Positions 23,446 through 40,088 of a stretch of DNA of 64,000 bases are shown here, piece after piece; the stretch's first letter is position 1; every line of letters starts with the position of its first letter. The position numbers and the translations under genes were made by a program. The stretch is taken from the NCBI GenBank assembly GCA_021234155.1, contig JAJEKV010000032.1:13658283-13722282 (forward strand), written 5' to 3'. The DNA is from Isoetes taiwanensis. Taxonomy: Eukaryota; Streptophyta; Lycopodiopsida; Isoetales; Isoetaceae. Below the pieces are notes generated by a model, which was given only the letters and a program-made list of their open reading frames with translations, was not told the origin of the DNA and did no database searches.

Positions 23446-25595
23446 ATGCCCAAGAGAAGTAAGAAAAACATCCCACTAAGCTCCATCGTAACAAGAAGAG
23501 GACCGGTGAGTCAATCTTTGGGCTCAAAATTGCATCAAGATTCAATTTCGTTTTCAGATTTGGAAGCAGATTTGGGGTCTAATTCTCAGATCCAGGAGGT
23601 TTTGATTCCATTTACCGATCTAGATGGTAATCCAATTTCGTTTTTCAAATTGAAGGGAGATTCAATTTCGTTTTTCCAATTTCAAGAAACCCAAGAAGAG
23701 GCAGAGATGGCTGTAATACCACCTATGGTATGGGGTTTTGAGACAATGGGGATTCAAAGTTTGATGATCGGTGGATCGGGATCCTTTGAAGCATATTGTG
23801 AAGTTTGAGAGGTATTGCCGGCAATGTAAGTTACCGGCATTTGCTGATTACTTGCTTTGGTTTCATAGTTCTTTGCAAGATTGGTGGAGGAATGGGCACA
23901 ACGCGACCGGATACCATGACATATCAGGAATTAAAGGAAGCTTTCATTGCTAATTATCAAGAAGTTCATGGTAAGGATAAGACTATGGAAAGGTGGACCA
24001 ATTTCACACAAAAGGAAGATGAATCAATTAGAGAGTATAATCAGAGGTACATTGCGGTTCTCAAAGCCGTGGTCCATTGGAAGATTGCAAGGAATGATGA
24101 AATGGATATCCAATGGTATGTGAAGGGGCTGAAACGAGCTATTGCTCATAAGGTGAAGGCTAAACAGCCTACAACATTACTAGAGGCACAAAAGTATGCT
24201 CTCAAGGCTGAAGATATTTTGGGATACATTCATCAAGTTCTTTGCTCAGAGCATAAAGCAGAGGATATTGCAGCCAAGATTTCTAAGCTTACAATTGGTG
24301 AGAAGCCAAGGGAGGTGCAGTTTATTACTTGTGAGTATTGTGGGTCTATTGGGCATTCTGATACTACATGTAGATTGCTGAAATTCTGCTCAAGATGCCA
24401 AATCAAGGGCCATAATGATCAAGAATGTAGGGAGAAGAGATTCTTTGAGAGGGCCAATCCGGTATTTGCTGTTATGCAACAAGCACCACCTATTCCTATT
24501 CAACCAATGCAGGCAGCACCTATTATACCACAAGTTCCAATGATGCCACAAGCTCCAATTGCTCAACAAGTTCCAATGGGTTCCACACAAATGGTGCAAC
24601 CAAAACCGGGATGGTATCCAAGTAAGGCTCATTTGTATTGCAAGTTATGTGATAAATTCAAGCATGATGAGACTACTTGTTGGAAAATTCATGGGAAACC
24701 GGAATGGGCAACCAACAAGTATCCACCAAGGCAGCAAGTGTTTGAATCAGTACCTCTTCCTAATAATGATGTTCGCATTCAAGATGCAAAGTACATTGAA
24801 AATCCTCAAGTTAAGGCTCTTATTGAGGAGCTTAAGAAGCAAGAGAAGGCAAAATCAGTAGTAAATTGTGGATTTGTTGAGGTGGAGCATGACCCATTTC
24901 AGCAAGAAGAAGAGGTTGGAGAAGTAAATGCAGTTACAAGATCACAAAAGGTGGTTCAAGAACCAAGAGTAGTGCCAATAGCGGAGAAGACTAAGACCTC
25001 TTTTCCAAAGGCTTTGAAGGTGTCAGCACCTAAGAAGGTGCAATTCAATGTGCTGCCCACAGAACAGTTTCAGTCTATAGAAGAAAATCAGCCCATAGTG
25101 ATGCCTCCTATGGTGGATGAGGAGATTCAAAATGAACATGATGTGATCAGCCAAGTTTTGGCCACTAAAGTTACACTTACTCTTGAGCAATTGATACATT
25201 ATTCTCCAAATTTGTTGCAAGAGTTAGGGGGAAGAACAAAATCAGAAATTTCAGTCCAACAAATCATATCAAATGATACCGACAAGAGGAGAATGGAGCC
25301 ACCAGCCCGGCAATCCAAGGATCCTGGGCCATTTCTTTGTGATGTGAGTATTAATGGATATCTAATCAAAGAGGCCAACATAGATACCGGCAGTGGAGTG
25401 AATGTAATGCCTTACCACATAATGCTTCAAGTTGGATTGAAAATGATGGAACCGACAACTATGATGCTCAAAGCATTCAATCAAATGAAGGTGCAGCCTA
25501 TGGGAGTCATAAGAAATGTCTTATGCAAGGTCTATGAGGTGGAAGCAATCTTGGATTTCATGGTTTTGAAATTTCCAGAGAGTGTGCATCTTTGA
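23446..25595 (+). pseudogene. gag-protease of the gypsy element
   Basis: The start ATG at 23446 opens a frame (MPKRSKK...) that shifts near 23770 (DPLKHIVKFERYCRQCKLPAFA..LLWFHSSLQDWWRN) and again near 23895 into the frame ending at 25595. The retrotransposon gag core TYQELKEAFIANYQEV is at about 23920. Three CX2CX4HX4C zinc knuckles follow: CEYCGSIGHSDTTC (about 24330), CSRCQIKGHNDQEC (about 24388) and CKLCDKFKHDETTC (about 24640). The aspartic protease active site is IDTGSGVNVMP near 25380. Gag packages element RNA and the protease cleaves the polyprotein. Three stops between 25593 and 25632 separate it from pol. Confidence 0.9.
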
Positions 25596-25631
25596 AACTT
25601 ATACTTTGTTCTTTGAGCCATACATGGTTAG

Positions 25632-27272
25632 ATGCAATTACAATTTGAGACTTCATGGAGGAAGCGCGAAATGAACATCTTTCAAGGGGAACACAAGGTT
25701 ACTATAGATCATCCTCTGAAATCAGCAAAAGGTACCTTTCTTTGCAATCCTTCTTTGAGCAGCCCGCAGTTAGAAATCAGCAAAGAGAATGCTATGGTGT
25801 CAGGGCAGCAAGGTCTTAGTTGTTTTCATGTCTTGGAAGTGGGTGACAGGGAAGATAAGACTTTGTACAAGTGGTTAAAAGGTACCCAAATTTCAGAAAT
25901 ATGTCATTTACAGCAGCAAGTTGCAGATAAGTATATCCAAAGACTTGAAAGTATTGGTGAAGGTGAGTTACAAGAGACTCTTGTAAACATGAAGGAGGAG
26001 TCCATTCAAAGACCCATTGCTGAAACTTTATTTCAGCAAGGTATTGATCAAGATCAAGTAGAGATGTTGATTTTGACATCAAGCATGGATGGGATAAACA
26101 GAAATCAGCCCACTATAGAAGGACAAATGTATTTTGATGGTGCATTCTCTAAACTCAAGAATTATGGAGGTGTAGGAGTATTTCTGATATATGGGCATAA
26201 GAAGAAGATTGTTACATTAAGTATACCATGCACTGCAAGCAGTAATAATGAGGCTGAATACCATGCACTTATTCAAGGGATGACTTTGGCAAAGAAGAAG
26301 CATGTTGATTGTTTGACTATTTTTGGAGACTCTTTGTTGGTGTGTCAACAACTTATGGATCAAGTTCAGGTTTTAAGTGCTAATTTGAGAGGCTTACATC
26401 AACAAGCCATGGATTTGAAGTCATGTTTTCAGCAATGCATTGTGGTACATGTTCCAAGGGAGCAAAACAGTGTGGCGGATGCTTTAGCACAATCGGCAAT
26501 GGTGCAAGCAGCTTGGTGGCATGCGCACATTCTGGAGGATGAGGTAAATCATATCAGTCCATGTTCACCACATTCACCACAGTCATCACCTGCACCACAT
26601 TCACCACAGTCACCACATTCATCACTGTCATCACATTCACCACATTCATCACTGTCACCACATTCTCCACAGTCACCACAGTCACCACATTCATCACTGT
26701 CATCACATTCACCACATTCATCACTGTCACCACATTCATTACAGTCACCACATTCAGTCAAGAACATCAATATTTCTCAAGGCAATCAAGAAGAATTGGT
26801 TACTATTGGAGGCGATCTTACTCAAGAGGAGGAACGCGATTTCATATCTTTGTTAAGAGAATTCAGGGATGTTTTGGCAAGAAATTACAAAGAATTGAAA
26901 GGCATTCCACCGGAGGTTGTGGTTCATACCATTGATTTGAAACAAGGATCAAAACCAGTCCAACAAGCTCAAAGGAGAATGAGTCCAGCAATAGAGGAGC
27001 AAGTAAAGGTTGAAGTCATGAAGCTTTTGGAGGCAGGATTTATTGTCCCAGTGCCAAATTCAGATTTGATCAGTTCTATTGTACCAGTGAGAAAGCCAAA
27101 TAACTCAATCCGAGTATGCATTGATTACAGAGATCTCAACAAAGCTACCAAAAGAGATCATTTTCCTACATCACTTTGCTGGATATTGTTGCAGGAAATC
27201 AGGCCTATTCTTTCTTGGATGGTTACTCAGGATATAATCAGATCCAAATCTATCCACCACATCAAGCAATGA
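25632..27272 (+). pseudogene. pol part 1: extra RNase H, S/P/H repeat, RT start
   Basis: This frame is in phase with the preceding gag-pro frame. An RNase H domain spans about 26128-26505, with all four acidic positions visible: YFDGAFSKLKNYGGVGVF, NEAEYHALIQGM, IFGDSLLVCQQL and NSVADALAQ. It resembles the archaeal/plant-type (aRNH) enzyme. A serine-proline-histidine repeat (about 26555-26757) follows, then RT N-terminal motifs (FIVPVPNSD, IVPVRKPN.SIRVCIDYRDLNKAT). The frame is lost near 27170 within DHFP-LDI. Confidence 0.9.
26555..26757 (+). repeat. in-frame CACCACA/TTC-type coding repeat
   Basis: About 200 bp of tandem TCACCACATTCACCACAGTC-like units, translated as runs of SPHSPQ and SPHSSL. 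The composition is close to the 19-bp units of this element's LTRs. Reverse-strand frames here (DECGD.. and VMNVV..) are repeat artefacts. Confidence 0.9.
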
Positions 27273-29566
27273 CGGCTTTTCGAACACCTTTTGGCATCTA
27301 TGCTTACAAGGTCTTACCTTTTGGCCTCACAAATGCTCCAGCCACATTTCAGAGAGCTATGACATATGCTTTCCATGATATTTTAGACTTTTTGAGTCTT
27401 TATAAACGACTTGACAGTGTTTTCGAATCCAAGAAGGGATCACTTGGATCATCTCACAAAAGTTCTTGAAAGATGCCGATTGTATGGCATAAGTTTGAAT
27501 CCTGCTAAGTGTATTTTCTTCACTAGAGGAGGAAAACTATTGGGCAATTATGTTTCAGAAAAGGGATTACAAGTGGATGATGGTAAGATTGCAGCCTTGG
27601 AGAAGGTCAAACCACCTACAAATGTATCCCAAGTGAGAAGCTTATATGGCCAACTCAGTTTTAGTAGGAGGTATTTGCATAATTTTGCTAAAGTAACCCA
27701 GCCACTTGTGGATTGTATGAAGCCAGGGCAGCATTTTAGATGGAAGGAAGATGCTCAAGAAGCATTTGAATGGTGCCTTGCACAATTAAAAGAGAGAACT
27801 TTGCTGATTCCTCCAAGAATGAGTGAGCCATTTCATTTATTCTTTACAGTTTGGGAGCAAGCTTTGGCTGTCACACTATGTCAGAAAAATCAGCAAAAGC
27901 ATTATGATGTGAATTACTATGCTAGCAGGGTGTTAACTCCACAAGAGCAGAAATGGACTCATGTGGAGCATCTTGGGTTAGCATTGAAGTGGGCTTTGAA
28001 CAAATTTAGACATTATCTTCTTCCTTCACAATGGAATTCAGCAAATGTACAGTATGTTTACATTCATATGGATGTCAACCCGTTGCCATGCATTTACAAC
28101 AAGACTGTCCAAGATCCTAAGTTTACAAGATGGGCTCTTATCATACAAGAATTTGAGTTGAAGTATGTTAAGATGGCTCAAGGAGCTCATAATCCAAGTG
28201 CCTATTTGAGTAGTGGTGCTGAAATAGAAGAGGAAACAGACCAGCCAGTAGCAGTTCCGGATAGTGGCGTATTACAAGGGTTCATTGAGACCGTGGATCT
28301 TTGGTATGCCAATATATACAGGTATTTACAAGATCAGACTTATCCTTCATCTTTTTCAAAGCAACAAAAGCATGCTCTTAGAGTACAAGCAGCTGGTTAT
28401 GTGGTGCATGAAGCTATTCTTTATAAGAGGACTAGGGAAGGTCTCTTATTAAGATGTGTTGCTGGTCAGCAAACTCATGATTTGTTGCAGCAAGCACATG
28501 ATTGTCAGGGGCATTTTGCAGCCAGAACCACAGCTCGGAAGATCCTTCATTGGGGATATTATTGGCCAACTCTTTACAAGGATACTAGAGACTTTGTTAG
28601 TAAATGTGAGAAGTGTCAAAGGCACAAGCAGTTAACAGGCCACAATAATATGCCATTCCATCCTATTTTGAGCGTTGGTCCATTTCATATGTGGGGATTG
28701 GATTACATTGGGCCTATCAATCCTCCATCTTCCAAAGGTCATAAGTATATCTTGGCAGCCACATGCATGTTTACAAAGTGGGTAGAAGCAATTCCAGCAA
28801 AGCATGCTACAGAAAATACTACAGTAAGCTTTCTTTATCACAATTTGATTTCTCGGTTTGGTGTTCCAACCATTCTTTTGTCTGATCGGGGAACTCATTT
28901 CATGGGTAAAGTAGTAGCTCAGTTAACAGAAAAGATTGGTGTTCAACATGTACAAGCTTCTGCTTATTATCCACAGGGAAATGGACAAGCTGAGTCTACT
29001 AACAAAATTTTGAAAGCTATCTTGGCTAAAACAGTGAAGGATAATCAAAGAAATTGGCATGAAGCCTTGACAGGTGCCTTATGGAGTTTCAGGTGTACTT
29101 ACAAGTTGGCTACAGGTTTTACACCATTTGAATTGGTTTATGGAGTGCAAGCTGTGATGCCTATTCATTTGGACATTCCTTTGTGTTCATAGAGCTACCT
29201 TATTATGAGAATTTAGGAGAAGTTCCAACTCCAAATCAAGTGCATAATAGGATGGATGATTTGTTGCAATTGCAAGAGATGAGACAAGAAGCAGCAGACT
29301 TCAATATGAGGCATAAGCAGAAAGTAAAGCTTATCAAAGACAAGTTACAGGTTGTCAATCCATTTGAGGAAGGGCAATTGGTATTGTGCAGGACCACTAA
29401 GAAGCATCTATCCAAATTTCAAAGCCCATGGGAAGGCCCATTTCTGATTGATAAAGAGGTGCCAGGTGGGGCTTTCTACTTGATGACTCCCGAAGGGGAA
29501 TTGTTGCCTAATCCCAGAAATGGCAAGGATCTCAGGCCTTATTTTGAAAGAGAAGTACTATTCTAA
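27176..29566 (+). pseudogene. pol part 2: RT core, decayed RNase H, integrase
   Basis: The RT palm is read in a shifted frame (FLDGYSGYNQIQI, TAFRTPFGIYAYKVLPFGLTNAPATFQRAM) up to about 27395, then in the original frame. The catalytic Y/F-x-D-D box at 27399-27410 reads FIND, so the first aspartate is asparagine. RT-linked RNase H (27830-28210) retains VEHLGLALKWAL and HMDVNPL but has lost the first and last catalytic acids. Integrase shows its HHCC finger (28480-28625) and D, D, E in GLDYIGP, LSDRGTHF and NGQAESTNK. It ends in WEGPFLI..VPGGAFYLM after another frameshift at about 29180. Confidence 0.9.
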
Positions 29567-29960
29567 GGGATTCAGATTTGGCATAGCTCCAATTACAGAG
29601 AATTTGTGGAGAACTTTTGGGTTACAGCAGGTCATTTTTCTGTAAAAACAGATGGTGACAGTTCAATAATACATGATCTATCCTACATCAAAAGATGCAT
29701 TTCGGCGATACGAATCCAACGAGCTATGGTGCAGGTCAAACGGAGGTCTGGAACTCAAGATATCAGCTTTCAAAATTTGCCACAGCTACAGAGGCTCTGT
29801 TTCGTCACTGTCATTTTGGACCAGTTTGTTTGTATTAGTCATTTGGATTTGAGGAGGGTGTAAATGTGTCATTTGGGGACATGTCCCAAGGACCATATGA
29901 GTTTGTTTTGTTGTGGGTTCTCCGCCACGGAGTGGCATATTTTCCCACTGTGGTCGCCAC

Positions 29961-30333
29961 TGTTGGGGTGATCACCACTCACCACACTCGTCACCACTCA
30001 CCACTCACCACATTTGTCACCACTCACCACATTCGTCACCACTCACCACACTTGTCACCACTCACCACATCATATACCGTATATAGAGTGATATACGCGC
30101 ATGCACGCGTGCAGGATTTTTGCACGTATGCATTATGGAGGTATGATCATTACTGGATTATCTGAGCAGAGAAAGAAGAACAGAGAGACAGTGTATTGAG
30201 GGAGAGTGATTTTGCTTGATCTAGCTATGGAGATGATGATTCTTTGTCTTGTGCATTGCCTTGTTCTGATAGATTGAGCTTGGATTGTTGGGTTTTTCAT
30301 CCTTCTTGCGAGGTTAGAGTCTAGGCTCTAACA
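29961..30333 (+). repeat. 3' LTR of Ty3/gypsy element
   Basis: 373 bp, matching 22891-23256 with three substitutions and a 7-bp CCACTCA expansion in the internal tandem array. It is followed by the second ATAAT copy at 30334-30338. Confidence 0.95.
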
Positions 30334-30548
30334 ATAATATAAGGAACCAGAGAACATAGAGAGATAAATCCATCAAATGCATCAATATTAATATATCTAA
30401 TGGAGTAATCTCATAATCATATCCTAGTATTACACTATATCAACTTCAAAATTCCTATAACCCATCAAGATCTACACGATTTTTCAGAATTACTTTAGAC
30501 CACAATGGATCTGGTAATCTCAAGTAAATCATTAACATATTTAATCTA

Positions 30549-30983
30549 TCAAACCTTTTTGTGGCGTGCAGCATTCTCCTTCTCCAGTATGGCATTCTTT
30601 CCTTTGCTTAGATTCTGCTCAGCATCATTAATTATAATGATATCCTTTGTAATGCCCATATGATCTCCAATATTGTCTCTGGCTGTATTAGAACTATTCT
30701 CCATGTGTTCAGCACTACTCCCATAAGCAGATCCAATGTTACCAGCTGCATTTGTGGATCCGAATCTGATACCTTCAGGATCCTTCTCTGGCCCATCAGC
30801 AGGGCTGGATTTAGTGCATTTAGCCACAACAGATCTACGAAATTGGTAGATCTTTTTTGTATTACTATCACTGCTCTTCTCATCGGCAAGCCTCTTCCGA
30901 GTAGCTAGGTTAAGGTCACCCTTCTTCCTTGGCATGCTGGGATCCGGGCAGCAGGCCCCCTTCCAGGCAAATCTAACTATCAC
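30549..30983 (-). CDS. exon-like ORF, unrecognised polar protein
   Basis: From an ATG at about 30934 the minus strand encodes MPRKKGDLNLATRKRLADEK..., rich in S, K and N, ending ...EKENAARHKK at a possible donor AAAAAG|gtttga (about 30555). The stop codon follows immediately, so a spliced first exon is plausible. A basic N-terminus and a low-complexity middle suggest a nuclear protein. No domain is recognised and no following exon was found on this strand. The gypsy element lies just downstream, so if this was a gene it is now interrupted. Confidence 0.4.
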   Translation of the reverse strand: MIVRFAWKGACCPDPSMPRKKGDLNLATRKRLADEKSSDSNTKKIYQFRRSVVAKCTKSSPADGPEKDPEGIRFGSTNAAGNIGSAYGSSAEHMENSSNTARDNIGDHMGITKDIIIINDAEQNLSKGKNAILEKENAARHKKV

Positions 30984-31382
30984 AATGAAAGAGTAAAGCT
31001 CCGACCAGCCCATATTTATACCGTTATTCATTAAGCACATGTCCTAAACACCGTTAGTTCAGTTTATACTTATCTGTTCCATCGTGTAGATGCCTGCCAC
31101 TGTGTGATCACCATCGATAGCCTCGTGCAACTTTCCGGCATACCATTGCAACTTTTGCCCTAAGTTCTGAATGAATATAAACCAAATGTATTCCAGTTTT
31201 TTGTTAAAATCATACGAAAATCCATATTCAGACATCAAACATTCAAACCATGCTTACTATTGTATACATACTTTATTATTCTATGCCTTATTGGTCCATC
31301 TGGCCATGACAAATACCAATTATAATAAAGACCATTGGATAATAACACCCATGATCCAAAGTAATAATAATAAAAAAAAAAA

Positions 31383-31743
31383 AAAACATGTTGCATCAGC
31401 AAGACCTAGGATATCAGAATTAAAAGGTACAGAGAGTAAAGCGAACTGCAAAATTTATAGTTTTTCCATCCTGTAAGCTTCTGGATTCACAATTATATAT
31501 TGCAGTCGAGAACACCAAATGGCCACCATAACAAAGACACAAAGGGATAATGAATTCTAGCAGGTAGCATACATATGTGCGAACTGCAAAATTTATGGCT
31601 TTTCCAGCCTGTATATCAAAGCAAGATGATATGTAAATCAATAGAAGAATCTGATAACAATGAACAATATTCTCATTGTGAAAGATATTGTTACCTTGGA
31701 CTTAAAATTTGAAGGTGTACGAACCACCACGTCTGATGTAGGC
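31383..31743. repeat. right half of the split middle tandem unit (C)
   Basis: It starts with the 17-bp AAAACATGTTGCATCAG shared with 15775-15791 and continues the unit (GGTACAGAGAGTAAAGC, CACCAAATGGCCACC, GATATTGTTACCTTGGAC). A GCGAACTGCAAAATTTATGG block is repeated inside it. Confidence 0.8.
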
Positions 31744-32505
31744 CCTGAAAGACAGTAAACTTATTGTTGAGGTGCCCATCCAGCTCCAAAATGGCAGCAA
31801 CATTATCACATCCGAATTGCAACAGCAAACACCACCATAAACTTTGAATTAACAATTATATTAAAGGCAATGACGCAAATGGCTCTAAAATAATAAGCAC
31901 CTTCCTTGGAATTTGTAGCATGGGCTGGGATCTTAAGCATATGCTGATGTGCTTGAGCTAGATTCAACATTCAAAATTTGGAAAGATAGCTCTGCTTCGT
32001 ACCTTGTTTCTACAAATTCATTTTATTTGTCGTATTTGTATCTGAGTTTTTGCAGATGCCATCTCGTTGCAGAATAAAGAATCTACTATCTCTTTCAAGG
32101 GGTCCTGGAGCTCCACATGCATAGGCTAGATGGCATGCACCATCAGGAAGCTTACAATAAAAACATGTTGCATCAGCAAGATCTGGAATATCAAAATTAA
32201 AAGGTACAGAGAGTAAAGCAAACTGCAAAATTTATGGCTTTTCCAGCCTGTAAGCTATTGGATTCACAATTGTATATTGCATTCCAGAACACCAAATGGC
32301 CACCCTAACGAAGACACAAAGGGATAATGAATTATAGCAGGTAGCATACATATGTGTGAAGGAAATACGATCCATCAAAGCCAGATGGTATGCAAATCAA
32401 TAGAACAATCTGATAACAATGAGCAATATTCTCATTGTGAAAGATATTGTTATCTTGAACTTAAAACTTGAAGGTGTAAGAACCACCACGTCTGATGTAG
32501 AGCCA
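31744..32505. repeat. tandem unit D of the ~740-bp repeat
   Basis: Full third unit. Its minus-strand exon-like frame is the best preserved. After tattccag it encodes a stretch with DATCFYCKLPDGACHLA and CGAPGPLERDSRFFILQ, ending near 32020. The parent protein is not recognised. Confidence 0.75.
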
Positions 32506-32929
32506 TAAAGCGCTTCAGCGCCTGCAGATATAAGGATAATGAGAAGAGCGCCATATTGTTATCGCAGCAAAGAGAAAAAGAGGATTCTGTATAAGAAAGA
32601 GTGGCGACATAATTCCTTGCTAGTTACCCCGTTGAAACATCCGCCGATCCAAACGCAGGTGACCGACAATTTACAGGGAACAAGAGGTTTGGAGCAGTCA
32701 CCAGCATATCGTAGATATATTCCAGATATACCTAGGATATGCCACAAACCCACATAAGCGAGGGTTCGCCCCCCTAGGGGCAACCCAAACAGGTTTTGAG
32801 GGTCGCGAAAATAGGGAAGCATGGTAGATTGAAAAATTGGTAGATAGTAAGAAATCGGTGGTTTAGAAACGAAATGGTAGGTAGTGGCTAGTCTGAGTAT
32901 GTACATGCTATGCACGCATAACATCAAAG

Positions 32930-33235
32930 TTTTTTTTTTTTTCTTTTATATCAGAGTTTTTTTTTTGTTTTTTTTTGTTTTTTATATCAGCCAAAAGAAT
33001 TCCCTGTTACTGGATCTGGATCAGACTAACCCGAATCCTTTGTTACTAGATTTGGCAGCAAATCTACTGGGGACTAATTTGTTGGTTAGTCCAAATCATA
33101 TCCGGTAGGCTGTAAGTTTAAAGCTTACACATATTTTTCTAGGTTTAGGGTTTCGAATCTAGTAGGCTGTAGGTTGACAAGTTTACACAAACAAATCCAG
33201 TAGGTTATAGATTTAAGGGTTTACACCGATTTTTT
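32930..33235. repeat. T-rich tract and three-copy degenerate repeat
   Basis: Poly(T)-rich sequence at about 32931-32982 is followed by three degenerate copies (about 33108, 33165 and 33212) of a GTAGGCTGTAGGTTTA...GTTTACAC-like unit. Confidence 0.45.
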
Positions 33236-33309
33236 GCTACACTGGTTCGGATTTCTAGTATTGCTTAAGAAAGCTTCGATGTATTTCGTTTCACTTTGCT
33301 CTAAAACTT

Positions 33310-34378
33310 TTCTCTACTGTTTAAGGACTGTTTTGGATGCTGACCCAAGCCTGAAGATTCAAAATGCCTTTTTGTTATGCTGAAGATATGTCAGCTTCAA
33401 TTATAGCACTTACAAACAATGTCAAATTGTCAAGCTTATTCTGGCAACACAAATCACACTTCCATGTTCCCAAGACCCAATTAGAATGTAAGACTCTCGT
33501 GATTTTTGCCAGATTATGGCAAAATCTTCCCCAAGAACCCATTATTTTCAAGAGCTTTGCCATGGCATGTGTCTTTACTCTTTAGATGCAATGCACCACT
33601 TGGGTAGCTGGAAACCTTGTTTCGGCCAATATTTAGCACAATCTGCCTTGTTTTTAGAGTCTTCATCACTTGCTGCAGAAATAGTTAAAGCAAGAAATAG
33701 TTGGACCTTGGACTGAGATGGATAAGGTTTTATAAAGCTCAGAAAAATTAGCTTTGGCAAGGACATGTAAGCTTCCTTCTTTGAAGCTTAAAGATATAAT
33801 CCTTTGTCTCTAAATGTTGCTAGCTCTATAATGGCTACATAGTGAGTATTCAAGTGAACGCAATCGAAGGCGAAGACGAAGGATGCAAGTGTAGCAACTG
33901 CAAATGCTCATCATGCACCTTGCATACTAGGCGGAATGGGCGCTTGTAATGTGAGGAACTCTGCTGAGGAAAGGGCCGTAGATGGCAATGCGCTATTCCC
34001 TGCAATGCGGTGGGTAGCATCGGCAGGCTGTGGTGCCCCGAGGGAAAAGCATCAACTGGTTCCCGGTCGCGTTCTCTACTGTTCTAGGACTGTTTTGGAT
34101 GCTGACCCAAGCCTGAAGATTCAAAATGCCTTTTTGTTATGCTGAAGATAACAAACAATGTCAAATTGTCAAGCTTATTCTGGCACACAGATCACACTTC
34201 CGTGTCCCCAAGACCCAATTAGAAGGTAAGATTCTCGTGATTCTTGCCAGACTATGGCAAAATCTTCCCCAAGAACCCACTATTTTCAAGAGCTTTGCCA
34301 TGGCATGTGTCTTTACTCTATAGATGGGTGGTTGGAAAACCTTGTTTCAGCCAATACTTAGCACAATTTGCCTTGTTT
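33310..34378 (+). repeat. direct duplication, copies 33310-33652 and 34072-34378
   Basis: Both copies start TTCTCTACTGTT and share GCTGACCCAAGCCTGAAG, AAGACCCAATTAGAA and CTTCCCCAAGAACCCA. The right copy lacks a short internal stretch. Between them lies a GC-richer spacer (about 33895-34070). Short frames such as KSFAMACVFTL occur in both copies but show no known domain. Confidence 0.8.
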
Positions 34379-34399
34379 GGAAGAATCCATAAATTCATT

Positions 34400-39730
<5,331 letters not shown>

Positions 39731-39736
39731 TACTGG

Positions 39737-40088
<352 letters not shown>

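Larger units (their letters stand above)
22891..30333 (+). mobile_element. Ty3/gypsy LTR retrotransposon, young but coding-defective
   Basis: A full-length 7.4-kb element with near-identical TG...CA LTRs and a 5-bp TSD. Internal order: gag with three zinc knuckles, protease, an additional RNase H, a low-complexity insert, reverse transcriptase, decayed RT-linked RNase H and integrase. The extra RNase H lies upstream of RT. Frameshifts and stops break the polyprotein at about 23770, 23895, 25593-25630, 27170, 27395 and 29180. A purine-rich GAGGAGGG occurs near 29850, about 100 bp before the 3' LTR, so the usual polypurine-tract position is not occupied. Confidence 0.95.
15792..31382 (+). mobile_element. 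15.6-kb composite insertion with poly(A) and 17-bp TSD
   Basis: The two halves of one repeat unit (15359-15791 and 31383-31743) are separated by this block. AAAACATGTTGCATCAG is present on both sides, and a (TAA)n/poly(A) tract at about 31365-31382 precedes the right copy. That is the signature of a target-primed (LINE-type) insertion read on the plus strand. Other elements, including the gypsy element with its own TSD, are nested inside. The left part starts with an AAAGGAAGGAAGGAAGG tract. Confidence 0.6.

Noticed and set aside
26549-26770. Cysteine- and aspartate-rich protein on the minus strand
   Set aside because: It is a shadow of the SPH repeat coding region on the plus strand.
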